A stretch of DNA of 64,000 bases from Neoluteolibacter marinus (GCF_014904755.1 NZ_JACZFQ010000048.1:1-64000), one strand, 5' to 3'; shown: positions 35,213 to 44,143, counted from the stretch's first letter. Numbers and translations are program-made. The notes: generated from the sequence alone by a model not told the origin.

Positions 35213-35454
35213 GATAAACCTCTGAATTGACGCTCACTCATCCGAGCGATTTCTGTCAGGAGCATCCAGCACAAACAACGCATGTCTCCCATTCAAGTTA
35301 CTCAATACCCCCGAATAAAAAGCCATCCCTAGAATCAAGCCAAATCAATCAGTTAACACCGCAACCGCCATGATCTCTGGATTTTTTAAAGAAATGCCTT
35401 TTCACCGCCCCTGTTCTACCCCTTATCTCCGAATGAATTCAAAATCACACCGAT
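35213..35454. promoter_or_regulatory. Divergent promoter region between the two defence-like operons
   Basis: 242 bp, clearly more AT-rich than the coding DNA on both sides, between the starts of the leftward SIR2 operon and the rightward lysin/TIR/patatin operon. It contains poly-T and poly-A stretches (for example near 35380-35390). No ORF or RNA gene is recognised. I cannot assign -35/-10 boxes or a clear dyad, so co-regulation of the two operons is inferred from position only. Confidence 0.5.
35219..35223 (-). promoter_or_regulatory. Ribosome binding site of the Ala-rich gene (GTG start)
   Basis: AGAGG on the minus strand, 6 nt before GTG at 35212. It decides the start because no other in-frame start has a comparable site. 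Confidence 0.6.
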
Positions 35455-37239
35455 ATGCCCCCCCATATCTCGAAAGACCGGATCGCCTGGTTCAAGTCAA
35501 CGTTCCGCCATGAACTGGAAGCCGCCGTCCGCGGAACCCCCTACTGCATCGACCTTCTCGCCGCCATCGCCTATCAGGAAACCGGCTACCTGTGGGGCCC
35601 GCAGATCAAGAACCTGACGGTTCCGGAAATCCTCGCGATCTGCACCGGCGACACGCTCGACCAACCGAAGCGGTCGGCCTTTCCCAAGACCCGCCGTGAC
35701 CTTGAGCAGGCTGACAACGGCAAGGCGATGTTCAGGATCGCCCGCAGTGCCCTCGAACACGTGGGCAATTACGACAAGACCCTCGGCAACCTCGCGAAGA
35801 AAAACCCGGACAAGTTTTGCCACGGGTTCGGGATCTTCCAGTACGACCTCCAGTTCTTCAAGGAGGACCCCGATTACTTCCTGCAGAAGAAATGGCACGT
35901 CTTCGACATCTGCGTGTTCCTCTGCGTGAAGGAACTCCTCGCCGCCCAGGGGCGGATGAAATGGAACTCCAAGACCGAACTCACCGACTTCGAGAAGGCC
36001 CTGGTGGCGATCGCCTACAACAAGGGCAAGGCCGACCCGGCGAAGGGACTCAAGCAGGGCTACAAATCCAACGGCAAGTACTACGGGGAGAACATCGCCG
36101 AGTTCCTCAAGATCGCGCAATCGATCCCGAACCCTGCCCCCGCGGTCGATACGCCCGAACCCGCGATATCCACCACGGTGATCCCGGTGCCGATCGGCAT
36201 CACCCTCCAGCTCTGCCGGGTCGCCGTGAACTCCTTCCTCAGCTTGCGCACCGGCCCCGGCACGCAGCATGACGAGATCGTCCGGATGCCGCCGGGCCAG
36301 CTGGTCCAGCGCATTTCCGAATCCGGCAGCTGGTCGGAGATCGAAGCGGCGATGGAAAGCGGGCCGCTCCGGGGCTACGCCCACTCGAGATTCCTGGAGC
36401 CAGCCACCGTCTCGCCGGTGATCACCGAGGGTCCACCGACATCCATCGATCTGGACAACGTGCCCGCCTACATCCGGCGCGAGGTCGACATGCCGGACAA
36501 GGAAATCTCCGGCGGCGACAAGGGCGTGCGGGTGCGCCGGGTGCAGGAGTGGTTGTGGCACCACGGCTTCCGCACCAGCATCGACGAGGATTTTGGCCCG
36601 GCCACCCGGAGATGCGTGGAGAATTTCCAGAAGAAACACCGGATCAAGGCGACCGGCTCGGTCGATTCCAGGACCTGGGAGACGCTGGTCGCTCCATTGC
36701 GGAGGGCGATGGGCGAACCGAAGGGAGTGAAGGGCAAGTCGCTCGCGGCAACGATCCGCGAAGTTGCCCGGCAACATCTCAAGGAGCACCCGGTCGAGAT
36801 TGGCGGGGACAACCGGGGTCCCTGGGTCCGGCTCTATTGCCGCGGCAACGACGGCAGGAACTGGGCCTGGTGCGCCGGCTTCGTGACCTTGATCATGAAG
36901 CAGGCCTGTTTCTATCGCGGCCACCAGCCACCGCTGGAAGGTTCGGAATCCTGCGATTCGCTCGCCAACCAGGCGAAGGCCGCGGGTTTGTTCGTCCCGG
37001 AATCATCCCTCTCGTCGGGCAAGTTCAAGTGGCGTGACTTCGGAGACTGCGGGGTCTTCCTGCGCCGCCGGACCTCGACGGACTGGACCCACACCGGGTT
37101 CAGCCTCGGTGGCGACGGCGACCTCTTCGAGACCATCGAAGGGAACACCAACGACGTAGGCAGCCGCGAAGGGTTCGAGGCTTGCGCCCGGACCCGCAGC
37201 TTGTCGGGCAGCAACTATGATTTCATCCGGTTCGAGTGA
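35455..37239 (+). CDS. Multidomain endolysin-like protein (lysozyme-like + SH3 + PG-binding + NlpC/CHAP-type)
   Basis: A 594-residue peptidoglycan-hydrolase-like protein. Residues 1-210 resemble a lysozyme/transglycosylase-like fold with E42 in AYQETGYLWG, the position of a catalytic Glu. Residues about 220-315 are an SH3-like wall-binding domain (SFLSLRTGPGTQHDEIVRMP). Residues about 335-410 are a PG_binding_1 repeat (VRRVQEWLWHHGF, DFGPATRRCVENFQKKH). Residues 425-594 are an NlpC/CHAP-type amidase or peptidase: C473 in WAWCAGFV, H546 in DWTHTGFS, and a final GNTN...GS..G..ACARTRS as in phage lysins. No signal peptide is present, so it would act on the wall only after export or membrane breakage, like a phage endolysin. 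The stop overlaps the next gene's GTG (GTGA, 37236-37239). It is the first gene of the rightward operon. Confidence 0.78.
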   Translation: MPPHISKDRIAWFKSTFRHELEAAVRGTPYCIDLLAAIAYQETGYLWGPQIKNLTVPEILAICTGDTLDQPKRSAFPKTRRDLEQADNGKAMFRIARSALEHVGNYDKTLGNLAKKNPDKFCHGFGIFQYDLQFFKEDPDYFLQKKWHVFDICVFLCVKELLAAQGRMKWNSKTELTDFEKALVAIAYNKGKADPAKGLKQGYKSNGKYYGENIAEFLKIAQSIPNPAPAVDTPEPAISTTVIPVPIGITLQLCRVAVNSFLSLRTGPGTQHDEIVRMPPGQLVQRISESGSWSEIEAAMESGPLRGYAHSRFLEPATVSPVITEGPPTSIDLDNVPAYIRREVDMPDKEISGGDKGVRVRRVQEWLWHHGFRTSIDEDFGPATRRCVENFQKKHRIKATGSVDSRTWETLVAPLRRAMGEPKGVKGKSLAATIREVARQHLKEHPVEIGGDNRGPWVRLYCRGNDGRNWAWCAGFVTLIMKQACFYRGHQPPLEGSESCDSLANQAKAAGLFVPESSLSSGKFKWRDFGDCGVFLRRRTSTDWTHTGFSLGGDGDLFETIEGNTNDVGSREGFEACARTRSLSGSNYDFIRFE

Positions 37240-39524
37240 GCTCGAATCCGCGCTCCAGCCGCCCGCCTGCCAACGGCCATTCTTCTCCCATGCCATTCCA
37301 AACTCCGGTCCGCATCTATGTCCTCTGGCACCCGCAGTGCAAGGAGGGCCCGGAACTCGCCCGTCGCATCTACCATTGGTTCCGGCTGCCCGGGGGCGAC
37401 GGCATCCCGGTCTACTTCCGCTGTGCCGCCAATCCGGAAGCGGATTCATTCCCGATCATCCCCCGGAATTGCGATCACAATATCATCATCCCGCTGATCG
37501 ATCCCCACATGGTGGCATCGATGCCTTGGCGCCGGTTGGCCGAGAAGCTCAACGGGATCGAAGCCGAGAGCGACTCCACCCGTTGGCATCTGCTGCCGGT
37601 TGCCCTGCACGACACCGCCTACCAGATGCCGAGTTCGGTGCGGAAGCTGAACTTCATCCGTCAGCTCGACGCGCCGGGCGCGGATGCCAAGGAAGCGCTG
37701 ATGACCCGCCTCACCGAGGCACTCTGCCTGCTGCTCCGGCGCCTCGCCAATCCCTCCGAGATCAATCCGATCAAGATCTTCCTCAGCCATGCCAAGGCCG
37801 ACGGCACGGACATACCGAAGAAGCTGAAGAGCTTCATCCAGACCGAAACCCAATGCCACACCTTCTTCGACGAGAATGACATCGCCTACGGCCATGACTT
37901 CGCCGAGGTGATCCGGAGCGCCCTGGAGAGCGAGTCGGCGGGCCTGCTGGTCGTGCAAGGCGACCACTATGCCGACCGGCCCTGGTGCCGGAAGGAGATC
38001 CGCGACTTCCTGCTGCCGGTCCAGATCCAGGCCCATGCGACCGGCTCGCCTCCCATGTTCTCGGTGATGCCGGCGGTGGTGGTGACCAATTTCGACGGCA
38101 TCAAGGTGGCCCGGACGATTCCTGAACTCGGTCACACACCATCGGTGCAATGGAAGCCGGGAACCGCCCGCGCGGCGGTGGTCACCTTGCTCCGCGAAAT
38201 CCTTTTCTCCAGCTTCTACCGCTTGCTCGCCCGGAAGGTGGTGAACGAAGGGCCCGCGGGTCAGCCCAACGGAACCCGCCTCCTTGTGAACCGGCCGCCC
38301 GACCCGGTGATGATCGAGCACCTCCTGCGGCTCGCAAAGGTTGATCGGACTTCAGAGGCGGGGGTGACCATCCACCACCCCGGACACGGGCTGTCGGGAG
38401 TGGAACTCAAGGGGCTACAGCTCATCTATCCCACGATCCGCTTCCACGCCTTCGGGGCGCTCAAGGAGGAAACGGCGGCCACCCCGGAGGTCGGGTTGTT
38501 CGCGGCCAAGGTCCTCGCCATCTCCGCCGGCAATGCCACCGACGGTGTCGACGCGGGACTGAGCGACGAGCACACGGTCGAACTGCTCACCAAGATCCTT
38601 CATCCCCTTTTCAAGGAAGACCTGTCGCTCCTTTACGGCGGCAGCCTTCCGGACTGGAACTCCAAGCCGGCATGGCAGTCTCCGGTCAACTTCACGGAGA
38701 CCTTCCTCAACCTGCTGCTGGCCGAACGCGACAAGACCGAATCCAACCCGTCATCGGCCGTCCCCCGCCACGCCTCCCGCCTTTTCAACCTCAGCGCCTG
38801 GCCGGACTCCCTGGGATTCAGCATCGAGGACGAGGCGCGCTGGATCAACACCTGCTCCTTCCTCCGTGTGGATCAGGAGGCGGCCGGCATCCCGGTTGCG
38901 GACCGCCTCCCGGAGCCCGACTTCAACGGCGATGACAGCACCGCCACCCAGGCGAACATGGCGCGCTGCCTCACCGCCATGCGGCGGAGGGCCTGCGGGA
39001 AAATCTCGTGCGACATTCCCGAGGACCCCGAATTTTCCTTCACACCCCTCGCCCACCTCTTCATCGGCGGCAAGTTGACCGGCTACAGCGGCATCATGCC
39101 CGGAATCTGGGAGGAAGTCCTCCACGCTCTCGATCAGGAGCGGCCCTGCTTCATCGTCGGCGCGACACAGGGAGCCGCCGGCAAGCTCGCGGGCTGGTTG
39201 CTCGCCCACCCGCGCGAGCGTCCCGACGAACTGAGCCCCGACCATCAACTCAGGCAATGCCGCTGCCCCGCCGCGGTCGGGCACCTCGAGCAAGCGGCCC
39301 AGTCGGATCCTTCCATCTTGTTGCCGCGAAGGGCGCTCGACGAACTCTGGGGGCATTTGGAGAGAAGCGATCCCGACAATCTCACCGCCACCCTCCGCAA
39401 CGGGCTCGACCCGGCTTCCAACCGCGAGCTGCTGGAGGCGACGGACTTCCGCAGGATCGCCGAGCTGATCCGGCAGGGGCTCGAGGCACTCGCAACGTCC
39501 ACCCCGCAATCGCTCTCCCCATGA
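37236..39524 (+). CDS. Tandem TIR-like / TIR / SLOG-domain protein
   Basis: A 762-residue protein from the overlapping GTG (MSSNPRSSRP); an ATG at 37290 (MPFQTPVRIYVLW) would drop the 18-residue leader. Residues about 25-175 look like a TIR-type alpha/beta domain without the catalytic glutamate (RIYVLWHPQ, HNIIIPLIDPH). Residues 179-335 are a typical TIR domain: IFLSHAKADG, FDENDIAYG, LLVVQGDHYADRPWC and W250-C-R-K-E254-I, with E254 at the NADase glutamate. From about 430 a SLOG-type Rossmann region follows (ISAGNATDG, GLSDEH, LSLLYGGSL, then GGKLTGY and PGIWEEVLHAL). SLOG binds nucleotide-derived messengers in Thoeris ThsA and related systems. A TIR plus SLOG fusion therefore looks like a self-contained NADase with its own ligand sensor. 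The stop overlaps the patatin start (ATGA, 39521-39524). Confidence 0.8.
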   Translation: MSSNPRSSRPPANGHSSPMPFQTPVRIYVLWHPQCKEGPELARRIYHWFRLPGGDGIPVYFRCAANPEADSFPIIPRNCDHNIIIPLIDPHMVASMPWRRLAEKLNGIEAESDSTRWHLLPVALHDTAYQMPSSVRKLNFIRQLDAPGADAKEALMTRLTEALCLLLRRLANPSEINPIKIFLSHAKADGTDIPKKLKSFIQTETQCHTFFDENDIAYGHDFAEVIRSALESESAGLLVVQGDHYADRPWCRKEIRDFLLPVQIQAHATGSPPMFSVMPAVVVTNFDGIKVARTIPELGHTPSVQWKPGTARAAVVTLLREILFSSFYRLLARKVVNEGPAGQPNGTRLLVNRPPDPVMIEHLLRLAKVDRTSEAGVTIHHPGHGLSGVELKGLQLIYPTIRFHAFGALKEETAATPEVGLFAAKVLAISAGNATDGVDAGLSDEHTVELLTKILHPLFKEDLSLLYGGSLPDWNSKPAWQSPVNFTETFLNLLLAERDKTESNPSSAVPRHASRLFNLSAWPDSLGFSIEDEARWINTCSFLRVDQEAAGIPVADRLPEPDFNGDDSTATQANMARCLTAMRRRACGKISCDIPEDPEFSFTPLAHLFIGGKLTGYSGIMPGIWEEVLHALDQERPCFIVGATQGAAGKLAGWLLAHPRERPDELSPDHQLRQCRCPAAVGHLEQAAQSDPSILLPRRALDELWGHLERSDPDNLTATLRNGLDPASNRELLEATDFRRIAELIRQGLEALATSTPQSLSP

Positions 39525-42373
39525 CCGCTCCGGATTCCGACCCCGACGCCGGCGACCTCCCGGAATACTCCCAAGCCGACAAGGACGCCGCCGAGGCGCT
39601 CCTGTCCGAGCTGGTCACCCGCATCGTCATCCAACCCCTGCCCTATCAGTTCGGCATCGAACGGAAGGCGCTGGAAAGCCTCTACGCGGTGTTCGATGTC
39701 ACCCGCGCGATCATACGCGACAACCCGGGTTGCCTGAAATTCGCCGCCAGGGCCTTCGACATGCTCAACTGCACGCTCCGGCCGGTCACCTCGAAGTGGG
39801 ACCGGCCCAACGAGGACGGCGCACTGGAGTCGCGCGACGGCGGGGACGCCTTCCGGGTCGATTTCGCCGACGTCCAGGAGAAGCTTCTCGCTTTCGCCGG
39901 GGAGATCCAGCGGATGGCTCATGGCGACTCGGCCGGCGAAATCAAGCGGGTCGATCACCCGCTGACCCGCCGCCAGCTGGATGCATTGATCGGGACCGAG
40001 ATTGCCTATGGCATCCCTGCGAACGACCAGATCGAGGTCCACAAATCCGGCGGCATCGGGGTCGCGGAAATCAACACCGCGGAAAACCAGGAGGTTGAAC
40101 GGCGGCGGGCTTTCTGGAAAGACAACCGCCAGAAGGACCTCGGGAACGACGGCAAGGATGCCATCGGCATGGCCTTTTCCGGCGGCGGCATCCGCTCGGC
40201 CACCTTCTGCCTCGGGGTCACCCAGGTGCTGGCGGCCAAGAAGCTGCTTCCCGACGTCGACTTCCTCTCATCGGTCTCCGGTGGCGGCTACGCGGCCTGC
40301 TTCATCGCCCGCCAGCTCGAAGAGGATCCGCAAGTCGCCATCACCGCTCCGCCTGACGCGAGGAAAGCCACCGATCTGTCCGCCCTCGCCGGACCGCACG
40401 GTCCCGACCCCGAGCCGATCCGCTACCTCCGCAACCGCGCCAAGTACCTGATGGCCACTGACCTCTGGGATGCCGTCGGCATGGTCACCTCCACGGTGAT
40501 GGGGATGCTGCTGCATTGGCTGGCACCGCTGGTCATCGTCATTCCCCTGGCGATCCTTTTCGGCCACCTGTTCCCGGACTTCGAGAATGACTGCTGGTCC
40601 TGGTTGTGCGGCAGCGGAGGCGGGCTGGTGCTGGTCAGCGGCCTCTTGTTCTTCGGCGCGCTCCGGCTCGGCAAACCCACGGCCGCACGCCGCGCCGGCT
40701 GGCTGTTCGCGACGCTAACAGTCCTCACCGCGGCCCTGTTCCTCGGCTGGCTGGCGGACTGGCTCTACGGCATCCTGTTCCTCCACGACCCCAGCCGCCT
40801 GAACCAGTCCGGCAATTGGGCGAACATGGAGAAGTTGTGGTCGACCCTCCTCGCGTCCCGGGTCTGGGTGAAGACCGGCCTTGGCGGAACCTTGAGCCTC
40901 GGAGCCCTTGCTTCGGTGTTCACCATCGCCTTGCGCTACCTTCCCATCATCCGGAAGCCGGAAACCCGGCTCCTCGTCACCAAGATCACCATCGGCCTCG
41001 CCGGCTTCATCCTCCCGCTCATCGGCTTCATCCTCTTCTTGCTGCTCTGCGGCATCTCCCGGGTGGAGCAAATCAATCTGCCCGCATCCTACACGCTCAT
41101 CGGCGGCGGAACCGCGCTGCTGCTCTGGATCTTCTTGGCCTCACTGCTGATTGCCGCCGTCATCCTCAACATCAACCTGACCGGCCCCCACCGGCTCTAC
41201 CGCCGCGGCTTGAGCAAGACCTTCATCGGCAAGCGCGACGACGAGGAACCGGAAGTTCCCCTGAACGGAGTCGGCCCGGACCAGCAAACCGAGCCGCCGG
41301 AAAGAAGCCGCCGGGTTCCCTACCAGCTGATCAACGCCGCCGCCAACCTGCCATCGAGCACATCCCCCGGCCTGCGCGAACGCCGTGCCGACTTCTTCCT
41401 GTTTTCCAAGCACTGGATGGGAAGTCCGGTCCTCGGCTATCACCCGACCGGAAGCTGGAAAATGAACGGACGGGCCGCCGACCTCGCCACCGCCATGGCC
41501 ACCTCCGGCGCGGCGTTCTCGTCGAACATGGGCCTCGGCTCGCTGCCGCCCCTCCGCGCCCTGCTGACCGTGCTCAACATCCGCCTTGGCTTCTGGATCC
41601 GCCAACCCGGGAAGCCTTTCCCCTTCGGCAAGATCGAGGGCACCCATCCGTCCTTCGTCTGCCTCCTCCGCGAGATGACCGGTCTCTGGATGGACGAGCA
41701 GAAGGCATGGATCAACCTTTCCGACGGCGGCCACATCGAGAACCTGGCGACCTACGAATTGCTGCGCCGCCGCTGCAAGTTCATCATCTGCGTCGATGGC
41801 GAGTCGGATCCCGGCTTCACCTTCCACGGGCTGATGACCCTCATCCGCCACGCCCAGATCGACCTCGGCATCCGGATCGATCCCCAGCTCGACGACCTGC
41901 GCCCCGGCAGCGCCACCGGCTACAGCCGGACCCACTACCACCTCTGCCGGATCCATTACCCCCAAGCGGGGAAAGACCGGCCGGAGGCAACCGGCCTGCT
42001 TCTCTACATCAAGCTGTCGGTCACCGGCAACGAGTCCGAGCTGATTCGCCGCTACCGCATCAACAACCCGGCCTTCCCCCACCAGACCACCCTCGACCAG
42101 TTCTTCGACGAGGAACAATTCGAAGCCTACCGCCAACTCGGGGTCCACGCCGCCGAAGGCCTTTTCTCGCGCTGCCTGATGCGCCTTCCCGCGATGCCCG
42201 AAGACGACGCCGGTCAGGGCGGCTGCGGCACCGGCGACCAAAGCGATCCGGACTGCCCCGACGACCGCGACGCCAAGTTCACGCCGATTTCGATCAAGGA
42301 CTGGTTCCGCCGGCTCGCCGCCAATCTCCTGCTGCCCGAACTCGACGACCGGCCGCTCAAGCCCGGACAGTGA
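39521..42373 (+). CDS. Patatin-like phospholipase with internal transmembrane insertion
   Basis: A 950-residue protein. A patatin oxyanion loop FSGGGIRSA is at 219-227 and the nucleophile elbow SVSGGG at 251-256 has S253 as predicted nucleophile; a Ser, not Gly, stands two before it (family form GxSxG). The Asp of the catalytic dyad is in SDGGHIENLATYE (D735), far downstream because about 6 hydrophobic helices (roughly residues 320-560, including HWLAPLVIVIPLAILFG and ITIGLAGFILPLIGFILFL) are inserted between the two halves. Patatins of this membrane type should cleave phospholipids in the inner membrane; patatin effectors are known in CBASS (CapV). The ATG start overlaps the TIR-SLOG stop by ATGA, so the two are translationally coupled. 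A longer frame to 39008 only runs through TIR-SLOG coding and is rejected. Confidence 0.8.
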   Translation: MTAPDSDPDAGDLPEYSQADKDAAEALLSELVTRIVIQPLPYQFGIERKALESLYAVFDVTRAIIRDNPGCLKFAARAFDMLNCTLRPVTSKWDRPNEDGALESRDGGDAFRVDFADVQEKLLAFAGEIQRMAHGDSAGEIKRVDHPLTRRQLDALIGTEIAYGIPANDQIEVHKSGGIGVAEINTAENQEVERRRAFWKDNRQKDLGNDGKDAIGMAFSGGGIRSATFCLGVTQVLAAKKLLPDVDFLSSVSGGGYAACFIARQLEEDPQVAITAPPDARKATDLSALAGPHGPDPEPIRYLRNRAKYLMATDLWDAVGMVTSTVMGMLLHWLAPLVIVIPLAILFGHLFPDFENDCWSWLCGSGGGLVLVSGLLFFGALRLGKPTAARRAGWLFATLTVLTAALFLGWLADWLYGILFLHDPSRLNQSGNWANMEKLWSTLLASRVWVKTGLGGTLSLGALASVFTIALRYLPIIRKPETRLLVTKITIGLAGFILPLIGFILFLLLCGISRVEQINLPASYTLIGGGTALLLWIFLASLLIAAVILNINLTGPHRLYRRGLSKTFIGKRDDEEPEVPLNGVGPDQQTEPPERSRRVPYQLINAAANLPSSTSPGLRERRADFFLFSKHWMGSPVLGYHPTGSWKMNGRAADLATAMATSGAAFSSNMGLGSLPPLRALLTVLNIRLGFWIRQPGKPFPFGKIEGTHPSFVCLLREMTGLWMDEQKAWINLSDGGHIENLATYELLRRRCKFIICVDGESDPGFTFHGLMTLIRHAQIDLGIRIDPQLDDLRPGSATGYSRTHYHLCRIHYPQAGKDRPEATGLLLYIKLSVTGNESELIRRYRINNPAFPHQTTLDQFFDEEQFEAYRQLGVHAAEGLFSRCLMRLPAMPEDDAGQGGCGTGDQSDPDCPDDRDAKFTPISIKDWFRRLAANLLLPELDDRPLKPGQ

Positions 42374-42456
42374 TCGCCGTGCGGCGGACCAGGGGGGTGG
42401 CTCCACACCCGCATACCCTCCTTGCCCGCGGGGCGCTTCGCGGCTAGGCAAGGCGC

Positions 42457-44073
42457 ATGGCCCGACGATCCTTCAGCTTCATGCTTGCCTGGCGCTACCT
42501 CAACCCGCGCCGGGCGATGCTTTCCGCCGTGACCTTGATCTCGGTGACGGGGGTGCTGCTGGGGGTGCTGGTGCTGGTGGTGGTCATGGCGGTCTACTCC
42601 GGGCTCGAAAAGGAGGTGAAGGGCCGCCTGCTCGGCTTCTCGCCCCATGTCAGGCTCGAATTCACGCCGTTCGCCGGCTTCCGCGAACCGATCAGCGACT
42701 GGCAGGAAATCGCCGGCGCGGTGGCCAAGGAACCGGGCGTGGAATCCGCCACCGCCTTCGTCCAGGAGTACGTGCTGATGGTCGACATGGCGTCTCGCAA
42801 ACGGCCGGTGTTTTTCCGCGGCGTGGACACCGCGGATGCGTCGCAGGTCGCCGGCATCGACAAGCTCCTGGACCGCACCGATCACCCGGACAGCTCCGCG
42901 GACATGGGCCTCGACGACAAGATCGTCGTTTCGTCCACCATCGCCCGCCAGTTCGGGCTGCAGGTCGGTGACACGGTGAAATTCCTGTCCGCCCAGAATC
43001 TCGAGGAGATCGAACGCATCGACCGAATCACCCGCCGGCCGCCGGTGCGCGAGGAATTCGCCGCACAGCTCGATGAGGCGAAGTCGAGGCTCAAGTCCTC
43101 CTTCGTGGCCCGCGAAGGCCGATTGTTCCTCGACAACGACCGCTACAACGAGCTCTACGAGCCGCTCTTCGACATCTACAACCAGGAGATCCGCGGTCCC
43201 GAGCACGATATTGTCGGCGAGTTCCTCGGGATGCTCGATGAGGGGGACCAACAGGAGGACGGAACCTATTTCGCTGCCGGCTTCCCCGACCAGGCCGCCG
43301 CCAAGCTCACCGAACTCGACGCCACCGATATCGAGAAGATGGACTCTGATATCCTCAAAACCATCAAGGAGATCGTGCTGCCGAAGGAAGCCAAGGTGAC
43401 CGGCGTCTACCTGGCATCGAACATGGCGCTGACACCCGACGTGTTCATGCCGTTGCCGCTCGCCCAGGAGCTCGCCGGCTTGCAGGGCGCGGTGCAAGGG
43501 ATCGCGGTGCGGCTCGACGACCCCTATCAGGCCGAGCGCTACGCCCGGGAATTCACCGCCAAGCTGCCGCCCGACTGGCAGGCGGTGACCTGGATCACCG
43601 AGTTCGGCGACTTCTCGCGGCTGATCAACCAGCAGCGCATCATGATGTACTTCGCGCTGTCGTTCATCATCCTGGTGTCCGCGTTCTCGATGATGGCCGT
43701 GATGTTCACCGTCACCATCCAGAAGCGCCGCGAGATCGGCGTGATGAAGGCACTCGGCGCGGCACCGGGCCAGATCGTGCGGGTCTTCGTCCACCAGGGG
43801 ATGATCCTCGGCTTCCTCGGGGCGCTGCTGGGAACCGGCCTCGGCATCCTCGTCCTGGTTTTCCGCGGCAGCCTGCAGGCGGTGCTGCGAGGGATGCGCT
43901 TCGACCCTTTCCCGAAATCCTTCCTCGGCTTCGAGGAGCTGCCGGTGGCGTGGAACCCGGTCGAAATCACCGTCATCGCGGTCTGCGCCTTCATCCTTTG
44001 CTCCGTTGCCGCCTTCGTGCCGGCCTTCTTCGCGGCCCGCAGCGACGCGGCGAAGTCGCTGCGCAACCTGTGA
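42457..44073 (+). CDS. ABC transporter permease, LolC/LolE/FtsX type
   Basis: A 538-residue permease. MARRSFSFMLAWRYLNPRRAMLSAVTLISVTGVLLGVL is the typical first segment of LolC/LolE (SFMLAWRYL...R). A long periplasmic part (residues about 50-390) follows, with three C-terminal membrane segments including MMYFALSFIILVSAFSMMAVMFTV, GVMKALGAAPGQIVRVFVHQG and a final AFVPAFFAARSDAAKSLRNL. Expected role: lipoprotein release from the inner membrane together with an ATPase (LolD), which is not encoded next to it. The periplasmic loop is longer than in E. coli LolC and has a charged acidic stretch (MLDEGDQQEDG). The start has AAGG close upstream and is 83 bp after the patatin stop. Confidence 0.85.
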   Translation: MARRSFSFMLAWRYLNPRRAMLSAVTLISVTGVLLGVLVLVVVMAVYSGLEKEVKGRLLGFSPHVRLEFTPFAGFREPISDWQEIAGAVAKEPGVESATAFVQEYVLMVDMASRKRPVFFRGVDTADASQVAGIDKLLDRTDHPDSSADMGLDDKIVVSSTIARQFGLQVGDTVKFLSAQNLEEIERIDRITRRPPVREEFAAQLDEAKSRLKSSFVAREGRLFLDNDRYNELYEPLFDIYNQEIRGPEHDIVGEFLGMLDEGDQQEDGTYFAAGFPDQAAAKLTELDATDIEKMDSDILKTIKEIVLPKEAKVTGVYLASNMALTPDVFMPLPLAQELAGLQGAVQGIAVRLDDPYQAERYAREFTAKLPPDWQAVTWITEFGDFSRLINQQRIMMYFALSFIILVSAFSMMAVMFTVTIQKRREIGVMKALGAAPGQIVRVFVHQGMILGFLGALLGTGLGILVLVFRGSLQAVLRGMRFDPFPKSFLGFEELPVAWNPVEITVIAVCAFILCSVAAFVPAFFAARSDAAKSLRNL

Positions 44074-44143
44074 GCGGTTGCGTCGATGATGTCGTCACGA
44101 ACTTCGATGTGCGTCCGCCGCCACATCCGTTAGGCTGCGGGCG

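Noticed and set aside
35455-37239. Prophage remnant
   Set aside because: Only the lysin-like domains suggest phage; no integrase, terminase, capsid, tail or attachment repeat in the surrounding DNA, and the gene is coupled to TIR-SLOG.
39008-39520. N-terminal extension of the patatin frame
   Set aside because: It overlaps TIR-SLOG coding and is Arg/Pro-rich; the ATGA overlap at 39521 with a good N-terminus is the real start.
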